This document shows, one piece after another, positions 43,719 to 56,903 of a stretch of 64,000 nucleotides of DNA (positions are counted from its first letter, which is position 1; each line of letters begins with the position of its first letter). The stretch spans positions 6,572,001 to 6,636,000 of the forward strand of contig NC_080672.1 of NCBI RefSeq assembly GCF_030247195.1, read 5' to 3'. The notes beneath the pieces were generated by a model. The model saw only the letters and a program-made list of their open reading frames with translations, had not been told where the DNA came from and did no database searches. This stretch comes from Topomyia yanbarensis (Eukaryota > Arthropoda > Insecta > Diptera > Culicidae). Position numbers and translations under genes: made by a program.

Positions 43719-46600
43719 TATTGTTTGAAACAAAATGTAATAAACAGATTTGTTAAGACTAAGATTGTTTTATTTGTTTCCCTGGATTTTGATAAGGAAC
43801 AATACAATTTGTTGCCAGCCAAAAATAGCCACGATTGCCGGCCGCTCCCATCTCCATCGTTCACGGAGATCGATAAAGCATGGGATAAACGGGAAGGTGT
43901 TGATGCTTCACCTACTTAACGGAAGGACGACGATCAATCAGAATTTTCCGACGGTGTTGCCGAGTTGGAGATTTGGAAGGGATAAGTTCTAGGAGTCGCT
44001 CCAAGCAAGTGATGCGACATGTAAAGCATATTTAGTTGTGTAGTTAGTTTCCGAGTATACGGTCACCCGAAAAAGAAAAAAAAACCTTGTTTAGTTTTTT
44101 AAACTCTGGGCAGCTGGCTACCGAGAGTTTTCTAAACAAAGGCAATTTGAGCTTCAAAAAGCCGGCTGTAGGAGTATTACCTAGAAAAGCTAATCATATC
44201 TGCGTAAATAACCTGTGATCATCGATACTAATCAGATTAAAGTGCTACTAGAACTGATGTTCGATCAACTATTCACTTTTACTGTAGTATTTCCTCTCCT
44301 AGTACCGATTTCATCCAGTATGAAGTATATTTAACGCTTATTTTGAGCCACTCAAAGTAATATCTTCTTCTTGTCGGGAAAACGAAAGTCATACAGCCCC
44401 TTAAAAAGCTCATAAATATGATCCGTGCCAAATTTCACAACCATCGAAACACCATAAAATGGTCTTAATAACCAAAGCATGGTTTTTATATGGGATCTAC
44501 CGGACCATGGTGATTGTTTGCTCGATCGGTGAAGTGATGGATTCGATTTGCAGCAGTTCGTTTGATAGACCCTCCAGCTGAAAGAGAATGATGATAATGA
44601 TTGGAATCCGTCATGTCCACCTGGCTGGTCCGATTTGCCTCAAATTTGGAGCAACTACTCCTGGTGGGACAAGAAATCGACTCAGGTGTGGGACGATTGG
44701 GGTCATTTTTTTCTTGTCACTCTAATGGGAACACATGGAATTGTTTTTTTAAATTTATCGAAATTTACTCCCAAAAATCAAAGTAGCTGGTAGTGTACAG
44801 GACAATTGCAGGGCTAGTGATGCGATCGTCTTTACCACCAAAAATTCTTCCTGTGCAACACTCGACACACGATATTATTGCTTTTTTCTCTGAAGCGAAG
44901 ACCAGTTACCCCCTTCAACCCTAAAATGCACAAAATGAATTTTGTGAATATATCCTAACTACAAATTGAACCAATATACTAAATACGCGTCGATTTCCTG
45001 CTTAAATGGAATCGAAAGTCTTACTGTAATGTTACAATCCAATTGCTACAAACATTACAGTAAGGCGGGGCTAGTTGATGGAACGATGACCTCGGAACAT
45101 GTCTGGCACTGTACACAAAATGGGTCATCGGAAAGTCAATTGAGCTAACACCTTCCTAAATCCGTGAACCAAGTTATTTGCATGAATGTTTAAATACATG
45201 CAAACATCTTTTTTCTGTAAATCACTACCAGCTAGTGGGAGATAGGATGGTTAACACACACACACACACATATCCTAACTACACTATATCGAAAAATCAG
45301 AACATCTACATCTCAGTCAGTCGCAACTTGTTTATAGCGGTGAAATCAGAACGTGTTTTGATCAATTAGAGCGCATGTTACCTTAATTTTTATTCTGTGC
45401 CTTCCACCTAGAAATATGTACCTAGCTGGCCCGCTGAGACCGCATCCTTTTTGATAGCTAAAGCAGAATCGCAGTACAGGTAGATCACAGTCGCTTGATA
45501 TCTTATTAAAAATTCAAATGCCCACTTGTGCACTCACTTCTATCTTGGTTTACTGTTTATGCAAAAACGAGCGCGGCAGTTCAAGGCTTAAGCATCTCCT
45601 CGTGATTATCGGTAGAAGATGTAAATATTCTCGCGATGACCAATTAGAAGACACTGTGAAACGTCTCGTTGTTGGCGACAACAGCATTTGCACAAACGGC
45701 GGCAACAGAATTCGATGCTGATCGTACAAACCGAAACCGGATTTTCTTGATTGAAAAATATCAGCCATGGCACAACGCGAAAGGTCATTGAAATAAAATT
45801 TCTAATTTTAATTACGGGTAAAATTGTGTCAACAAGTGAAAACAACAAGTTGCTACTGAGCCCATCAACTGCTCTTTTGCGTTTTACGGTGGTGTATGTT
45901 TTAAGATCATGAACTCACCGGGTTGTTCAGCGGGTATAGAAGCGTGAACAATCTTAGTGTATAAATAAGAAGAAAATATCCCTGGAAAACTGTGGATCAC
46001 ATAACATTTGATAAAATTGTATTAAAACCTGGAATTCGCAAGAAGTGTTGTTTCACCTGGAAATTGTCAGAGATTTACAATTTGAATGTCAGCTCCAATA
46101 ACATTTAATTCACGGTGATACTAAAATCTATTAATTACCACAAGTAAACTAAAAATTAATTTTTAGATTTATAAATTTCATGACAACCAGTATAGATAAA
46201 TGGATTTTAATGTTGAAGTCAAACCAAGCGTTAACAACATTGTAAAGAGGCAGTTTACTGAATTCTCCACATCCACGTTTCTCAATTTATTTTAGCGAAA
46301 AATAAACAACAACACAAACTATAATAATTTACATTTCTTTATCAAATTAGTCCTGCTGAATAGCTCCATCCGCTGAAGTGAATGCCATACACCATTCATT
46401 CCGTCTACACCCACTCGCATTTGCCGATGGAACGAAAGGCATTCAGCCATTTGCTGGTCTTTCGCAGTGAATCTAAATTTACCAATCGCCGGCAACATCT
46501 CATCCTCGACGGGCCCATTTTTCTGCGTTACTCTTGCTGTTTGTTTCTGATGCCACCGCCATCGCGGGTTAATGCGCTTGGCCTGTGACCTTCGTACACA
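43719..46600. other. Unassigned; GC-richer patch at 43780-44030, (CA)n at 45252-45270
   Basis: The patch at 43780-44030 reads partly as PSPSFTEIDKAWDKREG in one frame, which looks coding-like but is not a family I can name. It may be a fragment of a retroelement polyprotein. A short CA microsatellite lies at about 45252-45270. Otherwise nothing recognisable. Confidence 0.35.
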
Positions 46601-46636
46601 TAATAATAATAATAACAATAATGATAATAATAATAG
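46601..46636. repeat. (TAA)n microsatellite
   Basis: About eleven imperfect TAA/AAT units. It creates a leucine run in an antisense 120-codon frame (46681-46319), which I therefore do not call a gene. Confidence 0.8.
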
Positions 46637-49600
46637 TGAAAAAATGTAAAGCAAACACAATACGAACCACGCCAAACCCATCCACCCATCATGATTCGAA
46701 AGGATCGGAAGCTTTTTCGTTGCTACTAGCCCGTCCGCTGTATGACTGGCGGTAATGAATTGTAAATGCTGATGGTGCCAGTTGGTAATCAGAGCCTTCA
46801 GCCAACCGGAACCGAGCTTGGGGTCCGGATTGTAACAGCTACTGCTGAGCTGAAAACGCTATTTTCTGCTCTTTCGATCGCTTCCCCAGCCGCCTGATGG
46901 ATGTTTTGTTTTCATTGTCAGTCAGTCGTGCCCGAGGAGGGCACCACCTCACTGGTAGGGAATTTTCATCCGGCTGTGATCGGCTTTCGGTAATGCTTTG
47001 GAAGAGATTGGAATATCATGGTTTTATCCTAGAAACAAAATTAGAATGCTACATGTAATAAGTTAAGTGCAGAAGAACTGGATATGGAGTTTTCAATGAA
47101 ATATTACATTTCTAGTTCTTGTGGCTTTCGAACATCTTCACTCGGCGAAAAGTTTTTATAGCAACTCGCAATATAACAGTAAACCAATCTGCCAAAGGCG
47201 CTTAAAGTCTTCTCAACTTTTACGAGCATCTGTATATGTAAGTGCGCCATAAAATGCTTCAGCTTATTATATGAGCAACTGAAAAAGAAAATCGAAAGGG
47301 TAGTTCATGCACCCTTTCATGTTATTAGAGTGTGAAAGTTGGCTATAGACTCCAAGCGTAAAATATGGACTGTGGACCAGTGGTGCGTAATTTCAAATTC
47401 AAATGCCTATTTCCGCGTGAATTTCGCGCAACCAGCATTCAGTTTCGATGGATCCATCATTCTTCCACTTCCAAGCAGATTGAAGTTTCACGCAGAATTG
47501 AATGCTTTCAGTTTGTAAATTCATTCACCAACCAAACGTTGGATTCTTTTTCTGTGAACTGCGTAATCTATGTCAGATGCACTTATTCCCAATGCCTTGA
47601 ACGTAGCGGGGCATAAATTCAATAATTCAGAGTTCTGCTGGGGTCATTCGATATAAGTTTTGTATTTGAAATATCGGATTTTTAAACTGTAATATAATTG
47701 AATGGGTTATACGAACTACGAAAAGCCGTTCCGACACTTATTTATGCTCACTCATATGTTGAAGTTGGCTGTAAACGAGGCTGGTAACTGAGTATGTTGT
47801 TATAACTTTAAATATTTAATTATAACCACAAATTCGCCGATTTTAAATAGAACAGGAAAAAATTGTGTGCTACCCATATTTGCTGCAGTTTACATAAATC
47901 AATTTATTCTAGTTATGTAAACACTGCAGTCACTGTGTACCTACATTGCTCATCGCTAAAGATGATGTGCAGAGTATTTGTATTTTTCCAACTGTCCGGA
48001 GTCATGTCGTATTATTGTTTTCACATATGTTTCAATTCACTGAATCAGTTTTTGTATCTATCCCAAAGGGGAAAACTTATAACTTGTAACAATTCACGAT
48101 CAACGTTGCGACTTAGTCTCATCAGTATGTGGCAGCTGACTTGACCAATAAAATAGAGGATGAAATCAAAAACGAACACTGTCTTGGGTTCGAAACTGTA
48201 AACGGCTGACCACGGTTGATGTCCCGCAAGCACAAAAGTTCTGATTGTTGCAGAGATCATAGTGAAATCGAAACATAGTCTACTTAGTATACTCACTGAA
48301 TCATTTGATTCATTATTTTTCTGAAGCGTGTCTATTTGATTTCTAACGCATTCTACACCAAAACATGCAGATGGCACTACTTTACATGTTCTGGATTAAC
48401 CAGATGCATTAAGATTCACTGGCGGGCACCAAGACACCCTAACGTTTTACTTCAATTAGCCATACGGGTTGGTCACCAATACCATTCACAGGAACTTGTT
48501 CCATGAATGATTTCGCTACTTCGCCGCGCGGTTTTATGATATCATCCACATCGATTGTTTGGCTTAGCTGTTTTTAATGGGAAAGACACCGACTGGATTG
48601 TTTTGTGCTTTACTATGCCCCGCCGATATAAGCGGCCGCCATCAGTCAGTGGTTGTGTCGTTTCGAGAGTGTAGGCGAGCGTAAAAAAAATACACGCTCT
48701 ATCCGCTTTGGAACGCGTGTTGGGAGTGGGTAGTGGTGGGTTGATGATGGTAGTGATGACGCGATGACGATGATAATGATGATGCCATCACCGCGCACCG
48801 GTGTTGTGTACGGAATTGTTCACTGTGATGTTTGGTTGCAGCACACACCGCACGAACGGTAACGAAGAGGGCAGTAAATTCAAGGCGCGTATTTATTCTA
48901 CCCGCGTGAAATTGAATGTTGAAAAGAATGGATTTGCTGTACAGCGCACACTTACTCGTGCTACTAAAAGCAAGGAAGCAAACCGTTTTGATGTTTTATT
49001 TTTCATTTTATTATTTTTGCGAAGAGCAATGATGACGGCAGCAGTTTGGTTGATATTAATCATTGATTTCAAACTGGTTGTTTTTATTGTATATGTAAAA
49101 GCTAGTGAATTATTTGAGATGACTAACTGCTCAAAGTTGCTATTATATCATAAAAATTCACTCATAACTGTCATGTAGGATTTCTCGATCTTACTCTTAT
49201 ATTATCGTACATAAATTGTCACTTATGTCTAACTTGGTGAATAACTATACATTAGTCCCAGTTGGGATGCTAGTGTTGAAAGATAGACATCGTTATATCA
49301 CATAAAGGTTATTAATAAACTTGGTGTCAACTTTTACCTAAGTCGTTATTCGCCGTAGTGTATTAGTTGGTAAAATCCGTTGTCGGTGAGCACTAAAGCA
49401 GGTGTTGAAAAGAACGTCGGACCAAGTATTTTAGTAAAATCAGAAATATAACTCATCATCATCTGTTTGTGGATTTTATGGCGGTGTATGATGCAGTGAA
49501 TCGAAACAATCTATGACAGACAGTGCTTGAATGTGACTCTCTAAAAAAGCTGATCAGATGTATAATAATTAAGTGTCATTCTAACCGATTACACATTCTA

Positions 49601-50111
49601 CTTGTTTGTAACTTTAGTTTTCTCTAAGTGCACTCTCGAACAAGTTGTTAAACATGATAATCGAAGATGCTATACTATGATTTGATTTGCAATGAAACAG
49701 AACCCCATCGTAAAATCTCAATCTTGACTTCGCGGATAATGTCGATATTACTGACGTTGATTGCGGAGCAGAAAAAAAGGCAGAAACAAAATTAAAAAAC
49801 AAAACATTCCGCTCTGATCAGTTGGTACACTTATCCTGAAGAGTAAAAACTGAGCGGTGAACCCAAAAGCGTATATGCAATAAACTAGATATCAGTAAAC
49901 GTACTTACAATGTTTGATATAACATATTATAACAATATTATCAATACATTTTCTTTTTGAAATGCCATCAAAATACAAAATGGCACTCGTTTAAAAAAAA
50001 CTTGTTGGATGCACAGATAGCTAATAAAACGCACCCAATCGTAGCAACCGGAAGTCATTTGCAGAGTCCGTGGATCAAGATTTTGGAGTTTGATTTTTTT
50101 CACTGTTAATG
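46637..50111. other. Unassigned; GC-richer unique islands at 46640-47000 and 48400-48960
   Basis: Two stretches of higher GC without repeat character. The second contains CGATATAAGCGG, then CATCAGTCAGTGG and GTTGTGTCG (about 48622-48662): a TATA-like word followed by arthropod initiator words (TCAGT). The spacing is shorter than the usual ~30 bases, so promoter status is weak. Frames at 47365-47616, 47863-48144 and 48801-49178 show no domain. Confidence 0.35.
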
Positions 50112-50215
50112 TTGAAAAAACGTTGTTTTTTCAACAATGTTTTTTCAAACGTTTAAAATTTTTGACATCGTGAGCCAATGTTTTTTCAAACGTTTAAAAT
50201 TTCTGACATCGTGAA
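50112..50215. repeat. Palindrome followed by a 44-bp tandem duplication
   Basis: GTTGAAAAAACGTTGTTTTT, then TCAAC (50112-50136) is a near-perfect palindrome. The block AATGTTTTTTCAAACGTTTA, continuing to GACATCGTGA, then occurs twice in direct order at an interval of about 44 bases (from about 50137 and 50177). Confidence 0.7.
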
Positions 50216-51189
50216 AATAGGACTTGTGGATTGATAACTTCTGAGTTTTGTTATATGTTAAATGAGACTACTGAATTAGTGATGTTTTACTCATTAACTA
50301 AAACTCAACTAAACCGATTTCACCTGCCAAAGTACAGGAAATTTATCATGCAATTACAGACTTTTCATAAGGTTTACAGAAGTCCAATTCCATCATAACC
50401 ATAATACAGTATGATGATTCTACATAACATCATTTGAAACACATAGTCAAGTCTGACAACGGTTGAATCAAGTTACCAGTGTGTGGCGATAGTAAAATAG
50501 AAGAATGATTACAGAGTACTTGCAAAATTTCATTCAAAATATCATTTCGCAACACAAAAGTGTGCGTTTGTGGTGGTTTTTATAGTAAGAATGCAGTTGG
50601 AATGACCTATTCCTTCCTAGCTTTTTTTTTCTAAAATTGTACTATCTATTAATTAGGTAAATTAGTTATTGAATTTGCGTTTCGACATCGTCTCATCAGA
50701 ATCAGACACTGACTTAGTTAACGGACTAAGCTAGCGCCGGATTGACGCTAGCTCCAAAAAAAACGGAGACACAATTTGTGTTCCTGAGCAAACCCCTAGT
50801 CAAACGTGATGTCCCGTAAGAAAAGAAGCTCATTTTAAGCTGATGAGAGCTAATGAAATCGAAACATTTGGTTTGTCTTAGCAGGCCAATGCAAGATGCA
50901 CTATGCTATATTTCTCCTTAGTGGAGAACAATTTTAGCAAAAACTATTTTTCTCCATTAAGAAGTAAATTGTTTAAGGGGGGAGTAAGGATTTCAGCAAG
51001 AATAAAATCACTTTTTTGTACGATTTTTTTTTAAACTTTGGGTGAAGCGAATTTACCAAAACTTTTGTGTATTATAAGGTATCATTTCAATAACATTCTT
51101 TAATTTTTTTCGTGTAAAAATATCGACAAGCGACTCGGCGACGAAAATTTTTGTAAAACATTTCTGTAAAAAAAAAACGATTTGCGGTG
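50216..51189. other. Unassigned; short repeat at about 50680-50760
   Basis: CATCAGAATCAGACACTGAC and GACTAAGCTAGCGCCGGATT, then GACGCTAGCTCC, resemble the paired repeats at 59800 and 60050. The rest shows nothing. Confidence 0.4.
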
Positions 51190-51717
51190 TTAACCCTCTC
51201 ATGTCCAACTTTTTTCTAGTGCATGATAGGGTTTCAAAACTATTTTTCCTTGAAAACGGTGGGGTCAAGAAACACAAAAAGCCAATTTTCATAAAGATAG
51301 ATGCTTCCATGGCAGTGCTAGAAGCTGCTAAATTTTTGCCTTGTAATGCTCAATACAATTCTCCTAAAATAATTACAATAGTCCAATTACGTGGAAAACG
51401 TAGCCGACGACGGTCTAAATCGATAAGTTTTATCAGTTTTCAATAATATTGCACCATAACGAAGATATATGAAAAAATCATTTTCTATCGTCAATATAAA
51501 CTGTCCCTGGCAGCACTGCTCCATCGGAATCCAATCAGACTAATTGCAATAACTTCAGTTCTAGAGCTGATCCTTGTAACTGTTAATACTCAAATTAAAG
51601 ACAACAATCACATTAATGAGCCTTACTTGTTTTTGTGAGCAAATCTCGCCTCAATCAAAAGTAATAGCTGTTTAAAAACGTTTTTGTCCACAAACAACAT
51701 GGGCATGAATGGGTTAA
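51190..51717. mobile_element. TTAA MITE, copy 2 (uninterrupted)
   Basis: TTAA at 51190-51193 and 51714-51717; ends CCCTCTCATGTCCA and TGGGCATGAATGGG; 520 bp between. It aligns to 17089-17878 over its entire length except the 258-bp element and 3-bp duplication there. It therefore provides the empty site for that insertion. Confidence 0.85.
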
Positions 51718-51938
51718 CTGCCATTCAAAAACTACTTAACCGATTTCTTTCAAATTTTGCATACGCATTCTACTTAAAAAATACCTAACCCCTACGTTGA
51801 ATTTTTGAGATAATTTTTCGATTAAGGGGATTTTTTACTCATAAAATGGCGGATTTTTTTGTTGAAAAATAGCAATTTTAGCTTCAAATAGAATAGCATA
51901 TTGCACAAATCGTGGGTGGCTGTACAATGATCAGCTAA

Positions 51939-52264
51939 TATTTACCAAGATATCCACTATATCGTGTCACAAGAAAAAAAAAACATTTGGGATTAGCATT
52001 TTTTCTTCATAGTAGAACAAGCATTACAGTGTACACCTGGCCACGTCCTTACAATCGTCGAGCAAGGGAAGGAATGTTAGTTCAACATCTACTTGTGAAA
52101 GTGCAGGGAACCCATACTACTTTCATAAATGTTTCAGGAATAGGAGTTTGTGTTAGTAGGGCAGGTTATTTATGGGGAGCTTATTCAACAACATTTCAGT
52201 GCAAAATGGATGTAACTTACCTCGTTGATCCCGTATTTACAATAAGAAATTTATTTGGATAAAA
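51939..52264 (+). other. Orphan open frame, ~107 codons, no obvious family
   Basis: An open frame preceded by TAA at 51936 and ended by TAA at 52262-52264. It starts YLPRYPLYRV and later reads MLVQHLLVKVQGTHTTFINV, then SGIGVCVSRAGYLWGAYSTT. Residue composition is varied and protein-like, unlike the low-complexity frames elsewhere. The first ATG in frame is at about 52072 (MLVQHLL), so the upstream part would need an upstream exon or a fused frame. I do not recognise a family. Possibilities are a host exon, a transposon fragment or an endogenous viral remnant, none demonstrated. Confidence 0.25.
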
Positions 52265-52369
52265 TATATAAACATTGAAAAAATAACATTAAATAATTTC
52301 ACCTCTCTCAATTAATTAGGGTGCAAGAATTCTCCTCCGTCATCAGTGAAATCGTTGCATCCACTAATT

Positions 52370-52639
52370 TGCATCACCAACTTATAGGGTCTAAAGCATT
52401 TTTTTCAAAAACGAGCTAATTTTATTGTCCAAAAGAAAATCGCCGCATTTTTTTTTTTTTCAAAAAACTTCACCAATCTGACACGTTCCACTGTATCTCA
52501 ATAAAAAGTACTAATAAGAGTTGCCAGACTCCTAACCAGTAGAGTTCATAAGATTTGAACATTTCCTACTTCATATTTTTGCGTTATGAACGAAACGATA
52601 AGGTGGCAATATAGTTGCCACTGCCTTATAAAGGCTTAA
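52370..52639 (-). mobile_element. Truncated copy of the CCCTTTATAAGG TTAA MITE
   Basis: The minus strand from TTAA (52636-52639) reads GCCTTTATAAGGCAGTGGCA, then matches 6512-6770 through GGAGTCTGGCAACTCTT, TTTTTATTGAGATACAGTG and GGACAATAAAATTAGCTCG. The match ends near GGTGATGCAAATT, so the far terminus is missing. A small insertion with CTATAAGTT distinguishes it from copy 1. Confidence 0.75.
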
Positions 52640-53220
52640 AATAAGCCAGTTTGTTATATTAAATCTGGAACCGTCTACCGACGAATCTACATTGACGAAT
52701 ACCTCCAAAAGTGACTTCTTGATGTCTCATGAAGGTCTGACACTAGCTTTGTACTACTTTTGCTTTTCTAAACAGTGATAAACATTTCAACACTCCGGAG
52801 CTTCACTCTGTCAGAAAATATAGGACCACCAGAAGCTAAAACTTCGTAAAATCACACTCCTGATCCTTTCTTCAAAACTATCCAGTGCAGTACTCTGCGT
52901 CACTCTTTCGAGTTTAGAACCGCTCATATGGTAGTCGGTCTTTATCAGTATTTCTCTTCTCCCATCCATTTTTTTCTGGGCCGCGTTGCAATTTGGCAAT
53001 TTGGCATTTAACCCAATTATGGAAACGTGTCTAATAGGGAGAGTGGAGATGCCAACTTGTTGCTAACATTTCGCAGTGAATTTCTTCACATTCATTTGGA
53101 ATATCTTATACCTTTTGTACGCTTACTATGTTCTGCAAACTTTCGAAATGATCATTGAAGTGTTAATAAGAAACTCAAAAATGAAAAGACAAAGCGGGTG
53201 AGTAATTAGCTAAATCATAA
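52640..53220. other. No recognisable gene
   Basis: Mixed-composition DNA. An antisense frame (52999-52811) has varied composition but no family. AAGCGG|GTGAGT near 53190 resembles a 5' splice site. Confidence 0.35.
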
Positions 53221-53529
53221 TATCTACCAAGATATATTCTGATTCTGGATGATGCAGAGAATTCCTCGGTCATAATAGTCACAGGTGTTGAACTAGCATT
53301 TCTTCCCATCCTGCAATTGACCTGCATCGGCGTGGCCATCTACTTTATTGATCATACTATAATCTTAGTCTCTTTAGGTTGGTCCCAAGTATTATACAAT
53401 TGGTTCAATATACAATTTCAACAGGCTTTGATCGTTTACGGGAAACTCACGGGCGGTCTACTAAGCCAAGCTAAAAAAATTTATGATTATGACACGATCG
53501 TTGAACAAATTGTGATGTATTATACATAA
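53221..53529 (+). other. Orphan open frame, ~102 codons, membrane-segment-like
   Basis: An open frame from after TAA (53218-53220) to TAA at 53527-53529. It begins YLPRYILILDDAENSSVIIV, then a hydrophobic stretch LAFLPILQLTCIGVAIYF, and later LTGGLLSQAKKIYDYDTIVE. The first in-frame ATG is not at the start, though other initiations are possible. Its first five residues and the DNA around them (TATYTACCAAGATAT) are shared with the frame at 51939. No family recognised; a fragment of a larger gene or of an integrated element is possible. Confidence 0.25.
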
Positions 53530-56280
53530 AAAAAAACTTAGTCTATGCTCCGTCTATTAAGTACAAGAACCAGTTCGAATATGGTCAAGCAAACTATTAC
53601 GATAAATGTCATATCTGGTGATGCCATATGGCATCACTTGCGGGGAATATGTTAACAATACATAGTGTCTGGATTCGGAAAAACGGCTCATGTTTGAAAA
53701 AGGAAATGCACAACTCATTATATTCGAATTTGCGTGCAAATCGCAACTCTTTTGATAAGACCCTTTTTCATTTATTTCGAAAATTTAGCAATCTTTTTTA
53801 ACTTTCATTACTTGTAAAATTTTTCAAGAATCTCAGAAAAAAGTTATAATAAAAACATGATTTTTGGGTGCCTCCCACAAACCACGCGCTTTATTTCACC
53901 ACCGTTACACTTTGGAGAGTTTGCATGTTTAGCAAATTTTCTCGTAGAATTTTCTATAACTTTGTCGTTAACATCATGACTCTATCTCTAAAGTTATTAG
54001 AAATAAATTTTCTATCTCACTTTTAGGTGAATTAATCACAATTCAGTATATATCAAAAGAAGGGGCTTCCATTCTGAAAAAAGTATCCCTAATACACCAA
54101 ATCACTAAAATCAACCCCTGTATCACAATTAATTTAACGCACTTTGTGGCGCATTGCGACCACTGTGCAAGGGCTGAACCGACTTTGTAAATGAACTATA
54201 CTTTCAGTCTTATACACTGCTGTAATTTCAGCGAAAAAACGTGTGCACTCTTTACTATGGATGATGAAAATGTACTTCGATGGATTTTGTCTTCATCGCT
54301 GCGGGAATGCCATATTCATGGTTTATATTTTATTACCTTTTCAGAATCCGTACTTCATATACATGCATAAAAAGGATAAGGTAAATTACGTAGTGCCTCG
54401 GTAGAAAGATATTTGATATAACTTTCTAATAAACCCATAAACCACAATGTTATCGGAAGAATTCATTCATAACTTCCGCACCAAACAATACAGCGACCGG
54501 CAATTTCCACACTGGAAAAATTGTGTTCTACAGACTGTATGAATTGTGCGCAAAGTGTGAAGAGTCACGATACCGCTAAACATGTCATCTTCCGTTTAGT
54601 TGTTAAGTTTTACCTCTCTCTGGACAATATTGTTGACGTAAATCAGAGCCGCTTTGCGTCAGTTATTGATTAGAGATGCAACGCGAAACAATCTCAGCAT
54701 GTATTTCAATGTGCGACACAGTGATCGTCTTTTATGGCCACACCATCTGTATAAAACAGAATCTGCGTCAATAATCACATTCCCTATCAGCGACAAATTA
54801 TGACAGAAATTGGCTTGTTCTTCGTTTACTTTATCAATTTGCCATTCGTGAATTAAGTGTGATGTTTAAGCTTTCAATCGCCAACTAATTCTGCTGATTA
54901 TAATTTTGATACCTTATCGATCGTACGTGATGTAGCTCAACCATGACCACCACAATGTTGACATTCCCATACAGTGCGTCTTCGCTCTGCCGGCATCGGT
55001 CAGTACACAAATACCATACTGTATTAGTATTCATTAGTCGGTATGGTCTCTCGTTCACTTCTACATTCAGTGACGCTCGAAAAGTTACTTCTTTCTGCAA
55101 TGTGATTTTCTATGACACAAACCGGTTCACATCTGCAACGAAGAAAGAAATTCTTTGAATTGCAATTAAACACGCTTAGCAATTTAGTAGCTCCACTCCG
55201 TTACGTGCTTAGTTGTTCCATAGCGCTGCTGGTATCTCGTTGGAAATCGGGGCTGTTATATCGTTGGTCGTGTGCTACTTTTTTCCATGCCGTTTCGAAA
55301 AACCTGCAACTTTGGAAGAAGTTATCAGTGTTCTGTGATGGCTAGGCCATTGATATTCCACTACAGATGTTCGTGACGAGTTAACGTTGTGCCTAAACTG
55401 TCGATAAAGCGTAATGCAAAATGAAACAGAGAGGGAAACGACGAGTTTTGCTGCACGGAATAGTACTTATACTGAATTGTCGCCTACAAGTAGGTTTTTT
55501 GTTGTTCTTTTTTATTGGGGGTTTTTCCTCATAGATATTCATTTTTTTCGGATTTACTTAGCGCAAATGTTGGAATCCCGGTCGGTTTTACGCTATGCGA
55601 GTGTTCTAGTAACACACACGTAGTAGTAAGTTGATGTGTCTCGGATTGTTTCTTTATTAAAAGGTTGCGTAGTCAAAATTTTCAAAATAAACCCAGTGTA
55701 TGTGCAATCAAATAGAAAAGTGTGTTTAGGGAAGAAGTGAATATTTAATATTGTCTGCAGCGTGATTGTTAACATTAAAAGTAGGTGCAATAGTAGAAAA
55801 CGGATGAGTTTCCGAGATCAGTACTTCAGAAGTGGAACCAGCAGCGGTCTAGGTCAGAGATCACTCGCACCTGATCGATTTGGCCAACAACTGCGAAAAT
55901 GTAGCAAACGTTGGTGACATCGATTTTATCGGCGACAATATTCCCGTTTTTATAATAAAGTCATTTTTTCAACATTCAAGTGTTTCTCGCGAATTTGTTA
56001 TTCTTCTAATAGACATAACCAAGATAGTTGATAAAAAATTTCAACTTAATTTCCAGAACATAAATTGAGATCGGAAATTTTACAGTAAATGTGCATAAAA
56101 CCTAATATAGTTATAAAATTCCAATAGTTGTTGTTAAATTAGCGTACAAGTGCATCATATGCAACACATTGATAAAATTCGGCAATTTTTAAACGGATTG
56201 CTGCGGCGGCGGAACAAATCGCCCGGTTTTTATGCAGAAGGTTACATTTGAAATATGTACCCGATTTTTACATTCTAATA
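53530..56280. other. Unassigned DNA
   Basis: No supported repeat or gene. Overlapping frames around 54900-55345 (up to 77 codons) lie in moderately GC-rich DNA and show no domain. Confidence 0.4.
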
Positions 56281-56506
56281 CAGCGGTTCTCAACCTTTTT
56301 CGTACCACGGACCCCTTAGAAATCGCCCTGGGTTGCTGCGGACGCCCCGGATAATCATCGATTTTATATGCTATCAATACGTTATTTTCAGTTTGTTAGG
56401 AAACAAGATTTGAAATTTCAATATGCACTCGGAAAATATATTTTTCTTCGCGGACGACTTCACGCCCCCCCCCTAGGGGTTTGCGGACCCAGATTGAGAA
56501 TCACTA
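56281..56506. mobile_element. hAT-type MITE, 226 bp, 8-bp duplication
   Basis: The left end is CAGCGGTTCTCAACCTTTTT; the right end, reversed, is TAGTGATTCTCAATCTGGGT. Both continue into CCACGGACCCC / GGTTTGCGGACCC. Eight-base flanks TTCTAATA (56273-56280) and CTCTAATA (56507-56514) differ at one base. CAG-type ends with GGTTCTCAACCT and an 8-bp duplication are well-known features of hAT non-autonomous elements. Confidence 0.85.
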
Positions 56507-56903
56507 CTCTAATATATTGGGAACGGATATTACGAAGTATTTTCTACTATTGCGACTTTTATGTTTTGGTCGCCCATATATGTTAACGACCTCAAACGGT
56601 TTTTCAATGTACGGTCCATAGCAGATTTATGTGATTGGTGTTATCGCAATTTTTTCATTTGTGGGACGCTTTGTGATTTTTTTTTTACAGAAAAAACAAC
56701 AATAATCCAATACACTATTTCTATGGAATAGCTCGAGTGAGTGTCAGTCGTCAGAGACGGTCTCCTTCTAGACATGCAATAGACTTTCAGAGATCATTAC
56801 TCCTATGTCAGAACAAAGGTGAATAGAAACCTCGGCGTCATCATAAGAATAACTAATATTTTTTGCTTGTTCGACCTGTCCTTGAGGTCTCAGTTTCAAC
56901 CTG
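56507..56903. other. No recognisable feature
   Basis: AT-rich sequence between the hAT MITE and the LINE relic. Confidence 0.45.

Noticed and set aside
43670..44030. Coding-like patch PSPSFTEIDKAWDKREG as a host exon
   Set aside because: No splice sites, no recognised family, and the frame stops soon after; a retroelement fragment is as likely.
46319..46681. 120-codon minus-strand frame with a signal-peptide-like leucine run
   Set aside because: The leucine run is encoded by a (TAA)n microsatellite on the other strand; no other protein feature supports it.
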